A DNA stretch of 64,000 nucleotides from Abelmoschus esculentus (taxonomy: Eukaryota; Streptophyta; Magnoliopsida; Malvales; Malvaceae): NCBI GenBank assembly GCA_035048815.1, contig JAUCBN010000017.1, positions 15,496,936 through 15,560,935 of the forward strand, read 5' to 3'. Below are positions 59,554 through 64,000 of the stretch, piece by piece; the first letter of the stretch is position 1; every line of letters begins with the position of its first letter. The translations under genes and the position numbers were made by a program. The notes under the pieces are model-generated. The model was not told where the DNA came from. It saw only the letters and a list, made by a program, of their open reading frames with translations, and did no database searches.

Positions 59554-60040
59554 GTAAATTAAATTTATCTAGTGAGATAAAATACTAAATTTGAATTAAG
59601 AGAATCATTTTTTAAAAGGGTTTTTATAATTCTCAATGAAGATAAATATGTTAAATACTAATGATTAAAATACTGAGATTAATAGGAATTGGTTCAAGTG
59701 TTAAACAGTTTGATTCTCCTTAAATCAGTCTCGGGTTTAAAATGTTATATATGTAAAAGGATTCATGTTAGAAGATCCATCTATTAAAATTAAGTATACG
59801 ACATCCAAATTAATTAAGACGCAATCTTAAAAACTGAAAAAACAATAAAAAACCCGAGACATACAACGATTGCCATTACTTATTTACACTAATACCAAAC
59901 ATACAATGATTAGTCCAGTCCTATTAGTACATTTCACTTCTGACTGTAAGTTTGGATTTTTCTGGATAACTCAACCCTACCTCTACCGAACGTGTACTTT
60001 GATCTTATTCTCACATGACATATTTCCAGAACAGATAACC
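59554..60040. other. Spacer between the plastid insertion and the LysM kinase gene
   Basis: No gene is recognised. The AT-rich sequence joins the rpl2 fragment on one side and the 3' flank of the receptor kinase on the other. Confidence 0.5.
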
Positions 60041-60046
60041 AAAAAA

Positions 60047-60108
60047 TGAAAGAAGAAGAAGAAGAAGAAGAAGAAGAAGAAGAAGAAGAAGAAGAAGAAG
60101 AAGAAGAG
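60047..60108. repeat. (GAA)n microsatellite
   Basis: About 18-20 GAA units, 80-140 bp beyond the stop codon of the minus-strand LysM kinase, probably within its 3' UTR as a CTT/TTC run. It creates a poly-serine open frame that is not a gene. Confidence 0.9.
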
Positions 60109-60185
60109 AATATGGTGTGACATAGGTAGGCACAAAACAAGTACCAATAGTGTGCGCAAGAAAGGCCATTTCCAGCACCTTGTTC

Positions 60186-63100
60186 CTATCTTCCGGACAT
60201 CAGGTTGACAAGAGCTTGATTTTCATAGAAAGAACCAACATCCCAATCCTCTGTTGCGGATGAAAGGGTCATTAATGCAACCACTATGGATCTCATACTC
60301 GGTCGTAGCTGCGGATTTTCTTGTGTACATGCTTTGGCAAGCTGAGCCATCTGCAATGATACAACATCCTTGGTTATCATCAAATCAAAACCATGAAATG
60401 AAAATCATACCAATATCATTTCCCAGGAACTGGTCTCACCTTCAACACGGCGTCTAGCGGGTAATCATCTCCAAGCCTCACGTCAATGAGTTTGCAAAGT
60501 GCTTCTTTAGGGTCAGGCTGATTAAGAGCATCCTCAAACTGCACAAGGGAAAAAAGGGGTTTTAGTTTGTCATTCCAATTTGCTACCGCTTTGCTTGAAT
60601 TGGAGTATAGGGATTGAAAGAATACTAACCAGGGCAACAAGACCCTTTGATTCAGCAAGAGAGCCTTGTTCTTTGACAATAGCTTCTTTAGCAGAAATAA
60701 GCTCGTAGAGTACTACCCCAAAGGCATATACATCTACTTTAGGAGAAACATCTCCGTATTGCGCATATCTGGGAACAAACATGAATAAAGTTACTCCATT
60801 CTTACACAAACACCAACTTTTAGGCAGATGACAAAACTGAAATTCTTACTACAAAAGAGCATCTTTGGATTTCAGTCCATAACATAGAGTAAATAGCAGC
60901 TGTGCAAATTAAAATAGGTATGCGGAGTTTTCTATGTCCAAAATTTGACATCAGAAACATGGAGTATGATAATGAAACACTAATATCACGTCCATAAGGA
61001 TTGAAGAATTTATGTCATAACTTCAGCGGCATGAAAACATCTCATGTCAAAATGGCATGAAATCTGTAAGAGTAAAATTGATCTTACTCTGGTGGCATGT
61101 ATCCAAATGTCCCAACAAGACGCGTGGGTAGTGATGCACTTCCGACTTCTGTCAGTTTCGTTAATCCAAAATCTGCAACCTGAATGAAATGTTAAAACTG
61201 ATTCAGTATAATAAAGATAAGAAGCTTTCAAACAGTCCACCTGATAAGACATCAGGAAAGGAATAACCTTTGCACGAAACTTTTTGTCTATCAATATATT
61301 GGGTGATTTAATGTCGCGGTGGATGTAAACCGGGACAGTATGCTCATGGATATATTCAAGACCTCTGGCTGAGTCCAGGGCAATTTGCACTCGGTTAGAC
61401 CAAGGAAGTGGCTCCCTGCCTGAAAAATAAAACAGAAATCTGTTAGTGAAATGTCAATGGATGTTGCAGTAATTTCCACAAGGAAACTCACTTGAGCCTC
61501 GCAAATGCTGGCTTAAATTGCCGTTCTCAATGTATTCATAAACGAGGAAAAGAGAGCCTTCAACACAGTATCCAATTAAACGCACCTGCATTGGAAGTCC
61601 ATATTAATATTCAATTTGAAGATAAATAACAAATAAAAATTTATAAGGTCATAACTTCAATGGATGTCTAGAAACAAAAAAAAAAAAAAAACTATTTTTT
61701 AAAGGGAAAAATAGGCAGCTGATTGAGAAAAGCTAAACTACTACATTAGTTGTGCACTACCACGGTCCACAGCTGCAATCTAATGCATAGGCGATTCGAT
61801 GAGAACTACTTGAACATTATAACTTATTTACATTATATTTCTAAAATTAACAGAAGAGGGATTATGAAAAATAATGCATGAAAACTGTGGGGTAGGTGGA
61901 CATAGTTCCTCTGACTCATTGTACAATGGAGACATTAAGGGCCTATGGCTGTTACCTATAGTGTTACACCCCGAGTATTAACAAAATGCAATTCAGATAG
62001 ACAGAGGGAGCAACATCAAAGGAATATCTTTAATTGTCTGTTTAACGACAAATAATCATTCAAAAATATATCACCCTTTAAAAGTTTGAGTTTGGCATTG
62101 ACTTGCAGAATTCGAACTCTGAGAAAAAAGAAAGAAAAAACATTACCAGGTTCAGGTGATGAACATGTGTCAAAACCTTTAATTCAGCTAAAAATTCTTT
62201 GGATGCTTGCATATCCATCTTCTTGATTGCAGCTTCCTGCACAGTGAGTAATAAACAGATGACATACGGAACCAACATGAGAGGGGAATGGTTCATTGAT
62301 GTAGATGCAGGTATATTTAGCCTCAAAAAGAATTAACCAAAGTAACTGTAGTCAGTAAATTCAAAAACTAAATGAAGAAAAAAAAAGTGCACATTGTAAA
62401 AAAAATACTGGTAAATTTAATCATTTTTGTGTTATTAATAAAAGTTCAAAAAACAGCAATGCTGTCTTTTCCTTGAATATAATAGGGTAAATACTGACAA
62501 CAAATGTGACAGAAGAAGTTTAAAGACTATTAGCATTTTCAACAGCTAATAATAACTTGACTAGATGTAATCACAAGCACCAAACAATAAAAAATAAAGT
62601 ATACAACTACGAACTAACCTCGCCTCTCAAATTTGCATAGTAAACAGCCCCAAAGCCACCTTCACCAATCTTGTTAGCCATACTGAAATTATCAGTTGCC
62701 TGGGCAAGCTCTTCATATGAGAACTCAACTGACTTGTCTACAGTAATGCCAGTTAGGCCTGGCGAAGCAACAACTTCTGCAGTTGATTCTGTTGCCTTAC
62801 TTCCATAAGCTAAACAGACCCCACAAACAAAAGAAACATAGAGAAGAAAAAGCAGGGGCCAATCAGCAATTAAGATGATAGTAATAAAAAATTACGAGCA
62901 AAGTATATGGTTTGTTCTAAAAACAAATAAAAAGATACAATACTAAGTGTGGAGAATATGTTGAAACATTAATTCAAGAACAGAACAAATGATAGCCTAG
63001 GTTCTCAGAGAGGATTAAAGCGCAAAGGGGAGCAAATTAATTGATTTTGCTAATTAATCACCTACTTGAACTGTGTTTTCAGCTATTCGAATGGCAGAAC

Positions 63101-64000
63101 AGTCTAAAAATACTTATGAAAAGTACTAAATTTCTGAAAATAAGTCTTTTTAGTTTGTTAATATATCAGAAACAAACAAAAAGAGGATAGGGAAGCAACG
63201 GGATATTATTCCCACCTTCAGCAGATGTGTCTTGGGAGACTGTCGAAAGCAATGTTGTTCCCTTTTTCTTTCGGAAAAATTGAACATAAATACCAAATGC
63301 CAACAACAGTGCTACAACTACGGCTGCTATAGATATCCCAGCGATAGCTCCACCTGAAATCCCTGCTTATGCAAAGGCAAGATATGAGATCAAAGTAAAC
63401 AAATTACCAAGCTAACGAGCATTCCAATATCATAATCATCACGACATGCAAAGAAGGTCAAACCACCTGTGCTGTAAAACAGAAAGAAAGAAAAGCAAAT
63501 TTAGAACTTGGTTCAAAATTTAAACAAAAGATAATAATATATTAAACTGTTTTCAAAGTATAATGTTGTATTCTCTACCTTGATCTGAGGGGACGAAAAC
63601 TATTACGAGTATCTGCGAATAGGAAAAAAAAATTGTGAGGCAAACCAACAGTTGTTCGTGACACTCAGGGTATGCAACCACAATGCCATACCCTTGTTGT
63701 CTAAATATCAGCAAGTTTACAAAAAATCCCAAAACAGACTTAACACTTTTTTCGCAGCTAAAAGTATCCATTTTTATTTACCTATAAAACTAAGTAGAAT
63801 GCTAAAGAAAAGCCCTTTGCCCGAAATGATAATCCTAGAGCAAATTACCCCTTTCTTTGTTCCATGAAATTATCTTAATTTCACTTGCTTATAACTAAAT
63901 AAATGTTAAAAGAGTCACCTCTGCCCGGAAGATACACCAAGCCAGCCCCTGAGCTGAAATTTGCTCCGGGATTGTAACTCCGCACCAACCCTGATAAATC
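60186..64000 (-). CDS. CERK1: CERK1-type LysM receptor-like kinase (partial, 5' end outside the window)
   Basis: LysM receptor kinases of the CERK1/LYK group sit in the plasma membrane and signal on chitin and related glycans in defence and symbiosis. Minus-strand exons: 63919-64000 (continues), 63579-63612, a 5-nt microexon 63467-63471, 63216-63362, 62619-62809, 62147-62236, 61492-61585, 61268-61419, 61088-61179, 60630-60768, 60440-60538 and 60186-60350; the phases agree throughout. Visible are the end of the last LysM (SYNPGANFSSGAGLVYLPGR), a membrane span (IAGISIAAVVVALLLAFGIY), KIGEGGFGAVYYA, the AAIKKMD lysine, HRDIKSPNILID, DFGLTKL, GTFGYMPPEY and the terminal VNLMSGR. The kinase looks active (HRD and DFG intact). 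The C-terminus closely resembles Arabidopsis CERK1. Confidence 0.92.
63467..63471 (-). other. Predicted 5-nt microexon of the LysM kinase
   Basis: The exon at 63579-63612 ends with two bases of a codon, but the membrane-span exon needs one preceding base, so direct splicing would shift the frame. CACAG at 63467-63471, bounded by AG and GT on the minus strand, restores it and yields the plausible LRSSTGISGGA juncture. This is inferred from phase, not from transcript data. Confidence 0.6.

Noticed and set aside
59934..60140. Poly-serine protein of 68 residues
   Set aside because: It is a translation of the (GAA)n microsatellite beyond the kinase stop codon.
1..64000. CRISPR arrays, bacterial operons or prophage
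   Set aside because: Introns, nuclear promoters, LTR elements and plant genes show eukaryotic nuclear DNA. No regularly spaced direct repeats were found; the only regular array is the 94-bp leader repeat of the copia element.

Overview
The window is nuclear DNA of a flowering plant: AT-rich, with GT-AG introns, nested transposons, plastid-derived insertions and plant-type genes. Protein similarities recalled from memory (ACC oxidase, CERK1-like kinase, eS27) fit a eudicot, most likely a Malvales/cotton relative. The species is an inference.

The most striking part is an ethylene-biosynthesis / ribosome-biogenesis cluster at both ends of the left 46 kb. Three ACC oxidase genes (ACO1 about 1.7-2.9 kb, + strand; ACO2 about 33.5-34.6 kb, - strand; ACO3 about 45.2-46.3 kb, - strand) are interleaved with six U3 snoRNA loci (268-484, 3596-3813, 31595-31764, 32553-32768, 42133-42349, 43710-43909). 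All six U3 loci keep a plant Pol III promoter, with an upstream sequence element, exactly 24 nt, a TATA box, then exactly 23 nt to the RNA start. The block U3-ACO1 is an inverted copy of U3-ACO2. A 6.3 kb Ty1/copia element has inserted between the TATA box of ACO2 and its coding region. ACO1 has lost its initiator ATG (GTG instead), and its middle is a patch matching ACO3. Only ACO3 looks fully intact.

Single-copy genes are a plant/fungal atypical dual-specificity phosphatase of the SIW14/PFA-DSP type (11.3-13.4 kb, -), a five-finger CCCH zinc-finger protein (28.5-31.1 kb, +), 40S ribosomal protein eS27 (57.4-58.1 kb, -), and the kinase end of a CERK1-type LysM receptor kinase (60.2 kb to the window end, -), which appears to use a 5-nt microexon.

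Two plastid-DNA insertions are present: a ycf1 fragment (about 25.1-25.7 kb) and an rpl2-rps19-rpl22 block (58.2-59.55 kb) lying just upstream of the eS27 gene. The remaining sequence is mostly AT-rich intergenic DNA holding hAT-like elements with 8-bp target duplications, a MULE-type MITE with 9-bp target duplications, palindromic MITEs, and a probable 3.9 kb solo LTR nested inside one of the MITEs.
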